From: Lysinibacillus sphaericus OT4b.31
GTDB taxonomy: Bacteria > Bacillota > Bacilli > Bacillales_A > Planococcaceae
Direction of reading: 5' to 3'
DNA: 64,000 nt
NCBI RefSeq assembly: GCF_000392615.1
Contig: NZ_KB933398.1
Location: forward strand, 1,543,391-1,607,390
This document shows positions 46,098 to 55,528 of the stretch, piece after piece. The notes below the pieces were generated by a model. The model ran no database searches. It was not told the DNA's origin and was given only the letters and a program-made list of their open reading frames with translations. Positions within the stretch are counted from its first letter, which is position 1. The number at the start of each line of letters is the position of its first letter. Both the position numbers and the translations under genes were made by a program.

Positions 46098-46825
46098 TGA
46101 ATGTTCATGTATTAAGCCTATTTCCAGATATGTTTACAGGTGTGTTTGGTGCCTCGATTTTAAAAAAGGCACAGGAAAAAGGTGCTGTACAGTTAGAAGT
46201 AACAGATATCCGTGTATATTCAGGCAATAAGCACAATCAGGTGGACGATTATCCATATGGTGGTGGCGCGGGGATGGTGTTAAAGCCAGAACCGATGTTT
46301 AGCGCTGTAGAGGCAATAACAGCGGGAAAAAAGCCACGTATCATTTTGATGTGCCCACAGGGTGAACGCTTTACACAAAAAAAGGCAGAAGAGCTAGCTC
46401 AAGAAGAAGAATTAGTTTTTTTATGCGGACATTATGAAGGCTATGATGAACGTATACGTCAGCATCTTGTGACAGATGAAATCTCAATTGGAGATTTTGT
46501 ATTAACTGGTGGAGAGTTAGGTGCCATGACAGTTATTGATAGTGTTGTCCGCCTTTTACCTGGCGTCTTAGGACAAGAGGATTCACATATACAAGATTCA
46601 TTCTCGACGGGACTACTTGAGCATCCGCATTATACACGCCCAGCAGAATTTCGTGGCATGAAAGTGCCTGATGTTTTACTGTCAGGTAATCATGCAAAAA
46701 TTGAACAATGGCGTGAGGAACAGTCATTAAAAAGAACATTTGAGCGTCGCCCAGATTTATTCGAACAGTATCCATTATCGGACAAGCAGAAAGCGTATCT
46801 CGAAAAACTAAAAAATGAACAATAA
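46094..46825 (+). CDS. trmD: tRNA (guanine-37 N1) methyltransferase TrmD
   Basis: TrmD methylates G37 next to the anticodon, preventing +1 frameshifts. The 243-residue SPOUT-fold enzyme has a trefoil-knot SAM site ([58 protein letters not shown]) and a C-terminal helical domain ending [20 protein letters not shown]. Two ATGs (46094 and 46097) are possible; both overlap the rimM end. Confidence 0.97.
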   Translation: MMNVHVLSLFPDMFTGVFGASILKKAQEKGAVQLEVTDIRVYSGNKHNQVDDYPYGGGAGMVLKPEPMFSAVEAITAGKKPRIILMCPQGERFTQKKAEELAQEEELVFLCGHYEGYDERIRQHLVTDEISIGDFVLTGGELGAMTVIDSVVRLLPGVLGQEDSHIQDSFSTGLLEHPHYTRPAEFRGMKVPDVLLSGNHAKIEQWREEQSLKRTFERRPDLFEQYPLSDKQKAYLEKLKNEQ

Positions 46826-46826
46826 T

Positions 46827-46934
46827 GATGCTTGCTTGCATGGAGTATTTGTGATAACATCTATTTTGTACTTCTATGTGAAGTACTGAATTACGATGTT
46901 CCGCTGTGGCATAGATTGCGTGCAAGAGCATCTG
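46827..46934 (+). promoter_or_regulatory. L19-type ribosomal protein leader
   Basis: GATGCT-TGC (46827-46835) pairs with GCA-AGAGCATC (46922-46932), enclosing a strong GTACTTC/GAAGTAC hairpin (46868-46874, 46880-46886) and smaller pairings. Position directly before rplS and the closed form fit the L19 leader found upstream of rplS in Firmicutes, which is thought to mediate feedback by L19. Assignment rests on position and general shape only. Confidence 0.6.
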
Positions 46935-46951
46935 TCTAAGGAGAGAAAACA

Positions 46952-47296
46952 ATGTCAAACATTATTACAGAAATTACAAAAGCTCAGCTTCGCACTGATC
47001 TACCAACTTTCCGTCCTGGTGATACTGTTAAGGTACACGTGAAAGTAGTAGAGGGTACTCGTGAACGTATCCAAGTATACGAAGGTGTAGTTATCAAACG
47101 TCGTGGTGGCGGTATTAGCGAAACTTTCACAGTTCGTAAAATTTCTTACGGTGTAGGTGTTGAACGTACATTCCCTGTACACACACCAAAAATCGCTAAC
47201 TTAGAAGTTGTACGTCGTGGTAAAGTACGTCGTGCTAAACTTTACTACCTACGTAACTTACGTGGTAAAGCTGCTCGTATTAAAGAAATTCGATAA
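46952..47296 (+). CDS. rplS: 50S ribosomal protein L19
   Basis: The 114-residue protein contains the L19 core [39 protein letters not shown] and [28 protein letters not shown] lies 7 bases before the ATG. A clear terminator follows, closing the rimM-trmD-rplS unit. Confidence 0.98.
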   Translation: MSNIITEITKAQLRTDLPTFRPGDTVKVHVKVVEGTRERIQVYEGVVIKRRGGGISETFTVRKISYGVGVERTFPVHTPKIANLEVVRRGKVRRAKLYYLRNLRGKAARIKEIR

Positions 47297-47312
47297 TTAT
47301 GACTTAAAAGTG

Positions 47313-47342
47313 AGGGGCTTGTGTAGCAAGCCCCTTTTCTTT
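47313..47342 (+). terminator. Terminator of rplS
   Basis: Perfect 9-bp stem, 47313-47321 with 47327-47335, 5-base loop, followed by TTTCTTTTT. Confidence 0.85.
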
Positions 47343-47346
47343 TTGC

Positions 47347-47376
47347 TTGTCATCTTAAATAGCTATCATCTAAAAT
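47347..47376 (+). promoter_or_regulatory. Sigma-A promoter of lepB
   Basis: TTGTCA at 47347-47352, an 18-base spacer and TAAAAT at 47371-47376, 26 bases before the lepB start. Confidence 0.55.
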
Positions 47377-47402
47377 GAAGATAGACAAGGGGGCAATTCT
47401 CG

Positions 47403-47966
47403 ATGGAAAAACAAGTGAAAGAAAAGAATGAATTATGGGAATGGACAAAGGCGCTTTTAATTGCATTTGCGATTGCAGCAGTTATTCGTTATTTTTTATT
47501 TACACCAATTGCAGTAGATGGTGAGTCCATGATGCCAACCCTTGAAGATGGCGACCGTATGATTGTCAACAAAATCGGTTACAAAATTGGCGAACCTAAA
47601 CGCTTTGATATCGTTGTGTTCCATGCACCGGAGCAAAAAAATTACATTAAACGTGTAATTGGGTTACCGGGCGACACATTGGAATATAAAGATGATCAAT
47701 TATATATTAATGGTGAAGCTATAGACGAGCCATATTTAGATGCTTATAAAGCAGAAATTACAGAAGGTACGTTAACAGAAGATTTTACGTTAAAGGACAT
47801 CGATGTTTCGCTTGATGTAATTCCAGAAGGCTATGTTTTTGTTATGGGCGATAACCGTCGTTATAGTAAGGATAGCCGGCATATTGGCATCGTCGAACAG
47901 AAAGAAATTATTGGCAATACAAGCCTTATTTTCTGGCCATTTAACGATATTAAAATTGTAAAATAG
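47403..47966 (+). CDS. lepB: Type I signal peptidase
   Basis: Signal peptidase I cuts signal peptides from exported proteins at the outer face of the membrane. The 187-residue single-pass protein (helix at about residues 15-34) has the catalytic dyad S42 in GESMMPTL and K83 in YIKRVIGLPGD, and the box E motif VMGDNRRYSKDSRHIG. Size and single anchor fit the Sip class of Bacillus. AAGGGGGC precedes the ATG. Confidence 0.96.
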   Translation: MEKQVKEKNELWEWTKALLIAFAIAAVIRYFLFTPIAVDGESMMPTLEDGDRMIVNKIGYKIGEPKRFDIVVFHAPEQKNYIKRVIGLPGDTLEYKDDQLYINGEAIDEPYLDAYKAEITEGTLTEDFTLKDIDVSLDVIPEGYVFVMGDNRRYSKDSRHIGIVEQKEIIGNTSLIFWPFNDIKIVK

Positions 47967-47972
47967 TGTATG

Positions 47973-47999
47973 AAAGGGAGAGGCTAACACTCCCTTTTT
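47973..47999 (+). terminator. Terminator of lepB
   Basis: Perfect 8-bp stem AAAGGGAG (47973-47980) with CTCCCTTT (47990-47997), then T-run. Confidence 0.8.
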
Positions 48000-48038
48000 C
48001 TTAACGTATAAAGAAGAATTAGTTTCTTAACAATGTCT

Positions 48039-48136
48039 CGCATTCTCGCTGCACGCTGAGATCACTTTGACTCCAAAGTTTTGCTTCGGGCTCTCCAATG
48101 CTTGTCGCGTGCGAAAAGGCGGGAATGCGCTTTTTT
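48039..48136 (+). promoter_or_regulatory. Attenuator-like structured leader of rbgA
   Basis: CGCATTC-T-CGC (48039-48049) pairs with GCG-G-GAATGCG (48119-48129), with a second stem GCACGC/GCGTGC (48051-48056, 48107-48112) and an inner ACTTTG/CAAAGT hairpin (48064-48079). Six Ts (48131-48136) follow the outer stem, and the rbgA ribosome binding site begins only a few bases later. The long-range terminator with folded interior is the layout of a transcription attenuator. Class unknown. Confidence 0.55.
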
Positions 48137-48152
48137 ATTAGGAGGTATTGCA

Positions 48153-49028
48153 ATGACCATACAATGGTTCCCTGGGCATATGGCAAAGGCCCGACGTGAA
48201 GTAACAGAAAAATTAAAACTAGTAGATATAATATTTGAATTAATCGATGCACGTTTACCATTATCTTCACGTAATCCAATGATTGATGAAGTAATTAACC
48301 AAAAACCGCGTCTGCTAATATTAAATAAGTCAGATATGGCGGATGAACAGGAAACGCGCAAATGGGTGGAGTACTTTGCGAAACGTGGACACAAAGCAGT
48401 GGCCATCAACTCCCTTGAAGGTAAAGGTTTACAGCTTGTAACAAAAGCAGCCCAAGAAATTTTAAAAGAAAAATTTGACCGCATGAAAGCCCGTGGTATG
48501 AAGCCAAGAGCCATTCGTGCAATGATTGTAGGTATTCCAAACGTTGGCAAATCAACACTTATTAATCGCTTAGCCAAAAAAAACATTGCGAAAACGGGTA
48601 ACACGCCCGGTGTGACAAAAGCACAGCAATGGATAAAAGTCGGTAAAGAGCTTGAATTGCTTGATACGCCAGGTATTCTATGGCCAAAATTTGAAGATCA
48701 AGAAGTAGGTTATAAGTTGGCGTTAACAGGGGCTATAAAAGATACCATTACAAATATGGAGGATTTGGCCGTATATGGTCTGCGCTTCTTATCGGATCAT
48801 TATCCAACACGTATGGAAGAGCGATATGGCTTTCAATTTATTCATGAAGATTTAGTTGAAACTTTCGATCATATTGGTAAGCTACGCCGTGTTTTTAGCA
48901 CAGGGGGCGAAATCGATTATGACCAAGTAGCACAACTTATCGTGCGTGATATTCGTGGCTTACAACTAGGAAAACTAACATTTGACTTTGTTAACGAACA
49001 GCTTGACAAGGAAGCAGAGCAGCAATAA
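48153..49028 (+). CDS. rbgA: Ribosome biogenesis GTPase RbgA (YlqF)
   Basis: RbgA is needed for late 50S assembly. The 291-residue protein starts [16 protein letters not shown], the family signature, and has circularly permuted GTPase motifs G4 (LNKSDMAD), G1 ([12 protein letters not shown]) and G3 (DTPGILWP), then a C-terminal helical RNA-binding domain. ATG 48153 has TTAGGAGG upstream; the frame is open further back but there it overlaps the leader structure. The following gene is rnhB, as in B. subtilis. Confidence 0.96.
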   Translation: MTIQWFPGHMAKARREVTEKLKLVDIIFELIDARLPLSSRNPMIDEVINQKPRLLILNKSDMADEQETRKWVEYFAKRGHKAVAINSLEGKGLQLVTKAAQEILKEKFDRMKARGMKPRAIRAMIVGIPNVGKSTLINRLAKKNIAKTGNTPGVTKAQQWIKVGKELELLDTPGILWPKFEDQEVGYKLALTGAIKDTITNMEDLAVYGLRFLSDHYPTRMEERYGFQFIHEDLVETFDHIGKLRRVFSTGGEIDYDQVAQLIVRDIRGLQLGKLTFDFVNEQLDKEAEQQ

Positions 49029-49036
49029 TACTTGCA

Positions 49037-49082
49037 AAAAACTGTCATACTCACACAATAAATTGTGAGCGTGACAGTTTTT
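49037..49082 (+). terminator. Terminator of rbgA
   Basis: AAAAACTGTCA (49037-49047) pairs perfectly with TGACAGTTTTT (49072-49082), with an inner CTCACA/TGTGAG stem; T-rich end. Confidence 0.85.
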
Positions 49083-49141
49083 CTTTTAGGAATGGCACAT
49101 GTTGCCGATAAATGATATAGAGTGATAAAAGGGAGTAACAT

Positions 49142-49897
49142 ATGAAAACTATTAAAGAGATTACTACAGCATTGAAAACGGCCGAGGACTGGCACGAATG
49201 GATGACTGAGATTGCAACCGATGAACGTGCAGGTGTGCAAAAGGCTTGGCTAAGTTGGAAAAAGTGTCAGCACAAAAAACAACAGCTATTACTGGCACAT
49301 CAAGCAAAAATAGACTTCGATCAAAGTTATGGCGAGGCAGATGCTTTGATTGCTGGTGTTGATGAGGCAGGGCGTGGGCCGCTAGCAGGGCCAGTTGTAA
49401 CAGCAGCCGTTATTTTGCCAAAAGACTGTGAAGAACTTGTTGGTTTAAATGATTCAAAACAGTTATCGAAGGATAAACGCAATGCCTTTGCAGCACTTGT
49501 GAAAAAGCATGCTATCAGTTACTCTATTCATTTTCAATCAACGGAAAAAATTGATGCTTTAAATATTTATGAAGCTACAAAACAATCCATGAAGACGAGT
49601 GTGGAAACGTTGTCTGTAAAGCCAAATTATGTACTTGTTGATGCGATGACATTACCGATTGCTATTCCACAAGATGCCATTATTAAAGGAGATGCAAAAA
49701 GCCTAGCAATTGCAGCAGCCTCCATTTTAGCGAAAACTGCACGAGATGAGTATATGGAACTATTGGACAAGGAATTTCCTATGTACGGCTTTGCGCAACA
49801 TGCAGGATATGGAACGAAGCAACATCTAGAAGCGCTTGTAACATACGGACCGACGATACATCATCGCAAGTCGTTTGAACCCATAAAATCAATGTAA
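49142..49897 (+). CDS. rnhB: Ribonuclease HII
   Basis: RNase HII removes ribonucleotides from DNA and RNA-DNA hybrids. The 251-residue protein has an N-terminal extension (about 60 residues, as in Bacillus) and the catalytic core with GVDEAGRGPLAGPVVTAAV (about residues 72-90), LNDSKQLSK, and VLVDAMTLPI plus GDAKSLAIAAASILAK near 180. The C-terminal YGFAQHAGYGTKQHLEAL is conserved. It is followed after 15 bases by the FliK-like gene. Confidence 0.95.
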   Translation: MKTIKEITTALKTAEDWHEWMTEIATDERAGVQKAWLSWKKCQHKKQQLLLAHQAKIDFDQSYGEADALIAGVDEAGRGPLAGPVVTAAVILPKDCEELVGLNDSKQLSKDKRNAFAALVKKHAISYSIHFQSTEKIDALNIYEATKQSMKTSVETLSVKPNYVLVDAMTLPIAIPQDAIIKGDAKSLAIAAASILAKTARDEYMELLDKEFPMYGFAQHAGYGTKQHLEALVTYGPTIHHRKSFEPIKSM

Positions 49898-49912
49898 GAA
49901 AGGAGTATCAAT

Positions 49913-51817
49913 ATGACAGCCACATCATTTAATCCGATACAAATGCAACAAACTGCATTAACGCCAGCTAACCAGCCCCTAGCATTAAAGCAAGGGCAAG
50001 TGTTTCATGGCACCATTAAACAACTATTCCCAGATCAAATGGCAGAGATACAAGTGGGCAACCAGAAACTAATTGCAAAACTTGAAGTACCTCTTAAAGC
50101 TGGTGATGCTCATTTCTTTCAAGTGACAGGTACAAGCTCTCAAACAGAGCTGAAGGTTGTCACAGGTCCCATGGCACAAACAACCTCTCCGACACAACAG
50201 ATGAATCAGTTACTTGAATCGATGAATTTACCTAAAACAACTGAAATGCAGCAAGTGTTAGCGCATTTTATGAAGGCACAAATACCGATTTCTAAGGAAC
50301 AACTTATACAAGCAGAGATGTGGCTAAAAGCATTGCCAGAAGGCATATCGAAGGCAGACGCATTACTAGCTTTGCAAAAAATGGTCGAGCTTAAAATGCC
50401 CATGACCAATGACATATTTCAAGCACTTGTCAGCGGGCAAAAAACAGCGGGAATGTCGGCTACAATGGATGCCTTTGCACAGTTGTTAGCTAAGGATACA
50501 ATGTTAGCGGAAAACCTAAAGCAAAATTTAATGCAACAAGTACAAGCAATTGCCAAGCCGTTTGAAGTGGAAACTGGCAGCTTAATGCTTGCAAAATCTA
50601 TACAAATAGTGAGTAATGATGCTGGCTCAATGAGTGAGCGCTTACAAGCTTTGCATGTTTTGAAAGATGCTGGCGTGCTACCACAGCAAGCGACATTACA
50701 AAATTGGTCTACGCTAATGGCAAACAATTCAAAGACACAACCAACTACAATGCATCAGGCAGGGCAGGCTATTCAAGCAATTTTAACAGCAAAGCCTGAA
50801 AATACAGCACAGCTCATTGAACAGCTAAAAACATGGACGACAGGCCAAAACTTATTAACGAATGAACAAAAGCAACAACTACATCAAATAATCGACAGAT
50901 TTAGTCAATTGCCGCCAAGTAAGCAAGCACTTGAAGTTTTTGCAAAACAAATGCAAGAACATCTCATTAAGGCATTTGCCCAAAATACACCAGAACGCTT
51001 ATTTACTCAAGATTCAAATGGTTTATCATCAAAAGATCAATTATTGTCCCTAGTAAACCGTGAATTAGTCACGCCTACCCAAAACGAAGCATTGATGCGT
51101 AATCTAGTGAAGGTTGGAATTGAATCCCCACAACCAATGATTCAGCAAATACTTACACAAGCAGATGCTCATGTACAAAGTTCAATGGATAGTAAAGCGA
51201 TGGAACATGCACTTAAAACGGTCTTAAAAAGTCTGGGAATTAGCTATGAGGCAGCGCTTGCTAATAAGTCTGCTGATTTACAGTCGATTGCTCATCAATT
51301 AAAGCCGCAGCTTCATACATTGTTGCAGGAGGCGCAGGTTACTCCTCAACTGAGGGAAGCGGCAGAAATGTTAATGACACGTATGAATGGTATGCAACTT
51401 GCATCCGGTGAAAGTGGACATCAGCATCAACTAGTTATGCAAGTTCCACTTGAATTTTTTGGGAAAAAGATGGATGCAACCCTACAGTGGAACGGACGTA
51501 TGAAGGATGATGGTAAAATTGATGCCAATTATGCGCGCATTTTATTCTACCTACAAATGGCATCAATGCAAGAGACAGTTATTGATATGCAAGTTCAAAA
51601 TCGTGTCGTTTCTGTGACGGTATTCAATGAAAATGTTGATATCTCCCCGCTTGCAGAGCCACTAAAAGCGGCGTTAAAAGCAGGATTAGCAGAAAAAGAA
51701 TATCAGCTATCAGGTGTTTTTATTAAACAATTTGAAAAAGCTAAACTTAAACCTGAAAAAATACTCACTGTAGTAGAACAGCAGGAGGGACATAGCGGGG
51801 TGGATTTCCGCATATGA
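49913..51817 (+). CDS. FliK-like flagellar hook-length control homologue (YlqG position)
   Basis: The 634-residue protein is rich in glutamine, threonine and alanine over its first 450 residues, low in cysteine and probably extended or helical. Its C-terminal part (about residues 500-595: HQHQLVMQVPLEFFGKKMDAT, ARILFYLQMASMQETVIDMQVQ, VSVTVFNENVDISPL) resembles the conserved C-terminal domain of FliK proteins. It occupies the place of B. subtilis ylqG and overlaps the next gene, an FlhB C-terminal homologue, by ATGA. FliK normally interacts with the FlhB C-terminal domain, so the pairing suggests linked function. No signal peptide. True role unproven. Confidence 0.7.
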   Translation: MTATSFNPIQMQQTALTPANQPLALKQGQVFHGTIKQLFPDQMAEIQVGNQKLIAKLEVPLKAGDAHFFQVTGTSSQTELKVVTGPMAQTTSPTQQMNQLLESMNLPKTTEMQQVLAHFMKAQIPISKEQLIQAEMWLKALPEGISKADALLALQKMVELKMPMTNDIFQALVSGQKTAGMSATMDAFAQLLAKDTMLAENLKQNLMQQVQAIAKPFEVETGSLMLAKSIQIVSNDAGSMSERLQALHVLKDAGVLPQQATLQNWSTLMANNSKTQPTTMHQAGQAIQAILTAKPENTAQLIEQLKTWTTGQNLLTNEQKQQLHQIIDRFSQLPPSKQALEVFAKQMQEHLIKAFAQNTPERLFTQDSNGLSSKDQLLSLVNRELVTPTQNEALMRNLVKVGIESPQPMIQQILTQADAHVQSSMDSKAMEHALKTVLKSLGISYEAALANKSADLQSIAHQLKPQLHTLLQEAQVTPQLREAAEMLMTRMNGMQLASGESGHQHQLVMQVPLEFFGKKMDATLQWNGRMKDDGKIDANYARILFYLQMASMQETVIDMQVQNRVVSVTVFNENVDISPLAEPLKAALKAGLAEKEYQLSGVFIKQFEKAKLKPEKILTVVEQQEGHSGVDFRI

Positions 51818-52116
51818 GTGATGAAAAAATTATTCGAAAAGAAGCAATTGCCCTTACTTATCAGAAGGGTAGGTTTGATAGCCCGACGGTAGTGGCAAAA
51901 GGAAAAGGGAAAGTTGCGGAAAACATATTAGCACGTGCAAATGAGCATGATGTACCGATTTATGAGGATCCCAACCTTGTGCAATTACTTGGACAATTAG
52001 ATTTAAATGAGTCGATACCTGAAGAATTATATCAAGCTGTGGCCGAAGTATTTGCATTTATTTATCGTTTAGACCAACAACATGGACAAAATAATAGAAA
52101 AAATAAAGTATTCTGA
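51814..52116 (+). CDS. Stand-alone FlhB C-terminal-domain protein (YlqH)
   Basis: The 100-residue protein matches the cytoplasmic tail of FlhB/YscU export-switch proteins: AIALTYQKGRFDSPTVVAKG at about residues 12-31, where DSPTV takes the place of the self-cleaving NPTH of FlhB, then ENILARANEHDVPIYEDPNL and a conserved YQAVAEVFAFIYRLD. The membrane part of FlhB is absent. Autocleavage depends on N-P in NPTH; here the residue before P is serine, so cleavage is doubtful. It is translationally coupled to the FliK-like gene. Confidence 0.85.
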   Translation: MSDEKIIRKEAIALTYQKGRFDSPTVVAKGKGKVAENILARANEHDVPIYEDPNLVQLLGQLDLNESIPEELYQAVAEVFAFIYRLDQQHGQNNRKNKVF

Positions 52117-52125
52117 TTTTTAGAA

Positions 52126-52154
52126 TTCTCTGTTTTAGTACACAAAACAGAGAA
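52126..52154 (+). terminator. 11-bp hairpin after the FlhB-like gene
   Basis: Arms 52126-52136 and 52144-52154 pair perfectly with a 7-base loop, but no T-run follows on either strand. It may still end or stabilise the rnhB-ylqGH transcript. Confidence 0.5.
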
Positions 52155-52197
52155 AAACGTCATAATAAACAATAATATCCGAACAAAGGACAAAGTG

Positions 52198-52226
52198 TAG
52201 ACTTTATCAGAATCTTTAGTTAGAAT
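52198..52226 (+). promoter_or_regulatory. Probable promoter of sucCD
   Basis: TAGACT at 52198-52203, a 17-base spacer and TAGAAT at 52221-52226, 50 bases before sucC. Both boxes deviate by one or two bases from consensus. Confidence 0.45.
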
Positions 52227-52275
52227 AGGTATGTTAGTAAAACAATTTTGTAAATGTTTGATGGGAGGATGTATT

Positions 52276-53436
52276 ATGAATATCCATGAATATCAAGGGA
52301 AAGAACTTCTGAGAAAATATGGTGTAGCTGTACCCAACGGAAAAGTAGCTTTTTCCCCTGATGAAGCAGTGAAGGTAGCGAAGGAACTTGGCTCAAACGT
52401 TACTGTAGTCAAGGCGCAAATTCATGCGGGTGGACGCGGTAAAGCAGGTGGTGTAAAAATCGCTAAGAACCTTGATGAAGTGCGTACTTACGCAAAGGAA
52501 TTATTAGGGAAAGTTTTAGTGACACATCAAACAGGTCCAGAAGGCAAAGAAGTAAAACGCTTGTACATTGAAGAGGGTTCTGATATTCAAAAAGAGTATT
52601 ATCTAAGTCTAGTATTAGACCGCGCTACATCTCGTGTAACGGTGATGGGTTCTGAAGAGGGCGGCATGGATATTGAAGAAGTAGCGGAAGCACACCCAGA
52701 AAAAATCTTCAAAGAGGTTGTTGATCCAGTAATTGGCTTAACAAGCTTCCAAGCACGTCGCATGGCGTTTAATATGAATATTCCAGCAAACCTTGTAGGG
52801 AAAGCTGTTAAGTTAATGTTAGGCTTATATCAAGCATTTATCGACAAGGATGCTTCAATTGTAGAAATTAATCCACTTGTTGTAACTGGACAAGGGGATG
52901 TTATAGCATTAGATGCTAAATTCAACTTCGATGCGAATGCATTGTACCGTCATAAAGATATTGTCGAATTACGCGATTTTGATGAGGAAGATGCAAAAGA
53001 AATCGAGGCTTCAAAATATGACCTAAGCTATATTTCGTTGGATGGCAACATCGGCTGTATGGTAAATGGTGCTGGTCTTGCTATGGCGACAATGGATACA
53101 ATCAGCTACTACGGCGGAAGTCCCGCTAACTTCCTTGATGTAGGGGGCGGCGCAACAGCTGAAAAAGTAACAGAAGCATTCAAAATAATCCTTTCTGATT
53201 CACATGTAAAAGGAATTTTTGTCAACATTTTCGGTGGTATTATGAAATGTAACATTATTGCTGAAGGTGTCGTAACAGCAGCAAAAGAAATTGGTTTAGC
53301 TGTACCGTTAGTAGTTCGTTTAGAAGGTACGAATGTAGAGCTTGGAAAAGAAATTTTAAACGCATCTGGTTTAAACATCGTAGCAGCGGATTCAATGGCT
53401 GACGGTGCACAAAAAATTGTGGAACTAGTAGGCTAA
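52276..53436 (+). CDS. sucC: Succinyl-CoA synthetase, beta subunit
   Basis: SucC with SucD interconverts succinyl-CoA and succinate with nucleotide triphosphate formation in the TCA cycle. The 386-residue ATP-grasp protein starts [17 protein letters not shown] and shows [15 protein letters not shown] (about 45-59), VEINPLVVT and the [10 protein letters not shown] and [13 protein letters not shown] motifs. ATG 52276 has GGGAGGATG upstream; an upstream ATG in frame is less likely. sucD follows after 17 bases. Confidence 0.97.
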   Translation: MNIHEYQGKELLRKYGVAVPNGKVAFSPDEAVKVAKELGSNVTVVKAQIHAGGRGKAGGVKIAKNLDEVRTYAKELLGKVLVTHQTGPEGKEVKRLYIEEGSDIQKEYYLSLVLDRATSRVTVMGSEEGGMDIEEVAEAHPEKIFKEVVDPVIGLTSFQARRMAFNMNIPANLVGKAVKLMLGLYQAFIDKDASIVEINPLVVTGQGDVIALDAKFNFDANALYRHKDIVELRDFDEEDAKEIEASKYDLSYISLDGNIGCMVNGAGLAMATMDTISYYGGSPANFLDVGGGATAEKVTEAFKIILSDSHVKGIFVNIFGGIMKCNIIAEGVVTAAKEIGLAVPLVVRLEGTNVELGKEILNASGLNIVAADSMADGAQKIVELVG

Positions 53437-53453
53437 GGAAGGCAGGGAGAACA

Positions 53454-54356
53454 ATGGCTGTATTTATTAACAAAGATACAAAGGTAATTGTACAAGGGAT
53501 TACAGGCGAAACAGCGCTATTCCATACAAAGCAAATGCTTGACTACGGTACAAAAATCGTAGCAGGCGTAACACCTGGTAAGGGTGGTCTTGAAATAGAG
53601 GGTGTTCCTGTATTTAATACAGTGACAGAAGCTGTAGCGGCAACAGGCGCAACAGCATCGGTTATTTACGTACCTGCACCATTTGCAGCGGATGCGATTT
53701 TAGAAGCTGTGGACGCTGAACTAGAATTAACAATTTGTATTACAGAGCATATTCCTGTCCTTGATATGGTAAAAGTTAAACGCTATATGGAAGGCAAAAA
53801 AACACGCCTAGTAGGTCCAAACTGTCCAGGTGTTATTACAGCTGATGAATGTAAGATTGGTATTATGCCAGGATATATTCATACTAAAGGTCATGTAGGG
53901 GTTGTTTCTCGTTCTGGTACATTAACATATGAGGCAGTTCACCAATTAACACAAGCTGGTATTGGTCAAACAACAGCCGTTGGAATTGGAGGAGACCCAG
54001 TTAATGGGACAAACTTTATCGATGCACTTGAAGCATTCAACAATGACCCAGAGACATACGCAGTTGTCATGATTGGAGAAATTGGTGGTACAGCTGAAGA
54101 AGAAGCAGCTGAATGGATCAAAGCAAATATGACAAAACCTGTCGTTGGCTTTATCGGTGGTCAAACAGCTCCTCCAGGAAAACGAATGGGCCACGCAGGT
54201 GCCATTATTTCTGGTGGTAAAGGAACAGCAGCTGAAAAAATTAAGGCAATGAATGCAGCAGGCATTGAAGTTGCGGAAACGCCATCAGTGATTGGTGAAA
54301 CACTTATTAAAGTAATTAAAGAAAAAGGGCTATACGAAAAGTGTAAAACCCATTAA
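53454..54356 (+). CDS. sucD: Succinyl-CoA synthetase, alpha subunit
   Basis: The 300-residue chain carries the CoA-binding domain ([19 protein letters not shown]) and the phosphohistidine loop [17 protein letters not shown] near residue 245, with active-site support from [14 protein letters not shown]. Typical length. AAGGCAGGGAG precedes the ATG. Confidence 0.97.
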   Translation: MAVFINKDTKVIVQGITGETALFHTKQMLDYGTKIVAGVTPGKGGLEIEGVPVFNTVTEAVAATGATASVIYVPAPFAADAILEAVDAELELTICITEHIPVLDMVKVKRYMEGKKTRLVGPNCPGVITADECKIGIMPGYIHTKGHVGVVSRSGTLTYEAVHQLTQAGIGQTTAVGIGGDPVNGTNFIDALEAFNNDPETYAVVMIGEIGGTAEEEAAEWIKANMTKPVVGFIGGQTAPPGKRMGHAGAIISGGKGTAAEKIKAMNAAGIEVAETPSVIGETLIKVIKEKGLYEKCKTH

Positions 54357-54362
54357 AATGGA

Positions 54363-54392
54363 AGATGTAGCACATTGTGGCTACATCTTTTT
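54363..54392 (+). terminator. Terminator of sucCD
   Basis: GATGTAGC (54364-54371) pairs with GCTACATC (54380-54387), then five Ts. Confidence 0.85.
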
Positions 54393-54402
54393 CTCTGTCT
54401 AG

Positions 54403-54464
54403 GTATTTGCGCTGCCTAGGTCGTAACTTTTTTCGCAGGCGTGTATGCGAGCGGACGCAAATAC
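54403..54464 (+). repeat. 9-bp inverted repeat enclosing a 44-base loop, before dprA
   Basis: GTATTTGCG (54403-54411) and CGCAAATAC (54456-54464) pair perfectly. The interior is GC-richer than its surroundings and can form a small GCGAGC-type fold. T-rich sequence follows. Possibly a second terminator or a leader for dprA. Confidence 0.45.
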
Positions 54465-54539
54465 ACTTTTCTACTTTTATTGTGGTGAAATGAAAAATGC
54501 GGTCATTTAATTTCTTCTATTAAAAAAGGAGGCTTTTAA

Positions 54540-55436
54540 ATGGTTTTTTCAGTAGATCTACAGAGACTGCTAGCTTTGCATTATATATATCCATTACCAC
54601 TCCAAAAACTTCAACAGTTATTGTCCCCGGTGGATGTATTAAGTTATTTTGAAGAAGCGCATCCGACTGAGATTGCGAAAGCATTACAAATGCCATTGTC
54701 AAAAGCGCAGCGAATGTCTCAAAGTTTTCAGCGCATAATTAGCTTGTCGTTTGAAGAAGCCTATGCACAGGCTAATATTTTCCCCATACCCTTTCATCAC
54801 CCTTATTATCCAGCGCAATTATTTGAAATACCAAGTCCACCTACTGTATTGTATGTGAAAGGTCAATATTCACTGTTAGCAAGTAATAAACAGGTAGCTA
54901 TTATAGGCTCTAGAAAGGCTACAGCCTATACAAAGACTGCAATGGACTTAATTGTCCCGCCGCTTGTTGAACACGAATACACGGTCGTGAGTGGGCTTGC
55001 ACGTGGAGCAGATACAATGGCTCATGAGGCAACAATTAAGGTGGGTGGAAAAACAATTGCTGTGCTGGGACATGGTTTTCATCATGTTTATCCAAAAGAA
55101 AACCAAGCTCTTGCTAAAAAAATGGCAGAGTGTCAATTACTTGTCACAGAATATCCACCTTATATAAAACCGGAAAAATGGCACTTTCCCATGCGCAATC
55201 GCATAATTAGTGGTCTGTCGCAAGCATTAGTAGTGACAGAAGCGGCACTGAGAAGTGGCACCCTTATTACAACTGAATGCGCATTAGAGCAAGGAAAGGA
55301 TGTTTTTGTTGTGCCGGGGCCGATTGATGCTGAGCAGTCAAAAGGGACAAATAAGTTAATTTTAGAAGGAGCTATTCCTGTGTGTAACGGCTATCAAATC
55401 GTTGAAACACTAGCGCTCTTTTCTAGCAAAAATTGA
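54540..55436 (+). CDS. dprA: DNA processing protein DprA (Smf)
   Basis: DprA protects incoming single-stranded DNA and loads RecA during natural transformation. The 298-residue protein has an N-terminal helical region and a Rossmann-like domain with AIIGSRKATAYTKTAM, VVSGLARGADTMAHEA (about 156-171), IAVLGHGFHHVYPKEN, EYPPYIKPEKWHFPMRNRIISGLS and the final FVVPGPIDAEQSKGTNKLI. AAAAAGGAGGC lies before the ATG. In B. subtilis it also sits upstream of topA. Confidence 0.94.
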   Translation: MVFSVDLQRLLALHYIYPLPLQKLQQLLSPVDVLSYFEEAHPTEIAKALQMPLSKAQRMSQSFQRIISLSFEEAYAQANIFPIPFHHPYYPAQLFEIPSPPTVLYVKGQYSLLASNKQVAIIGSRKATAYTKTAMDLIVPPLVEHEYTVVSGLARGADTMAHEATIKVGGKTIAVLGHGFHHVYPKENQALAKKMAECQLLVTEYPPYIKPEKWHFPMRNRIISGLSQALVVTEAALRSGTLITTECALEQGKDVFVVPGPIDAEQSKGTNKLILEGAIPVCNGYQIVETLALFSSKN

Positions 55437-55528
55437 AAAAAAGTTGCATTATCTTAAAATCTGTTATACATTTTGCAACAGGTAACATAAAAAAATTAGC
55501 ATTAGACCTCGCTAAGGGGGAGACATAG

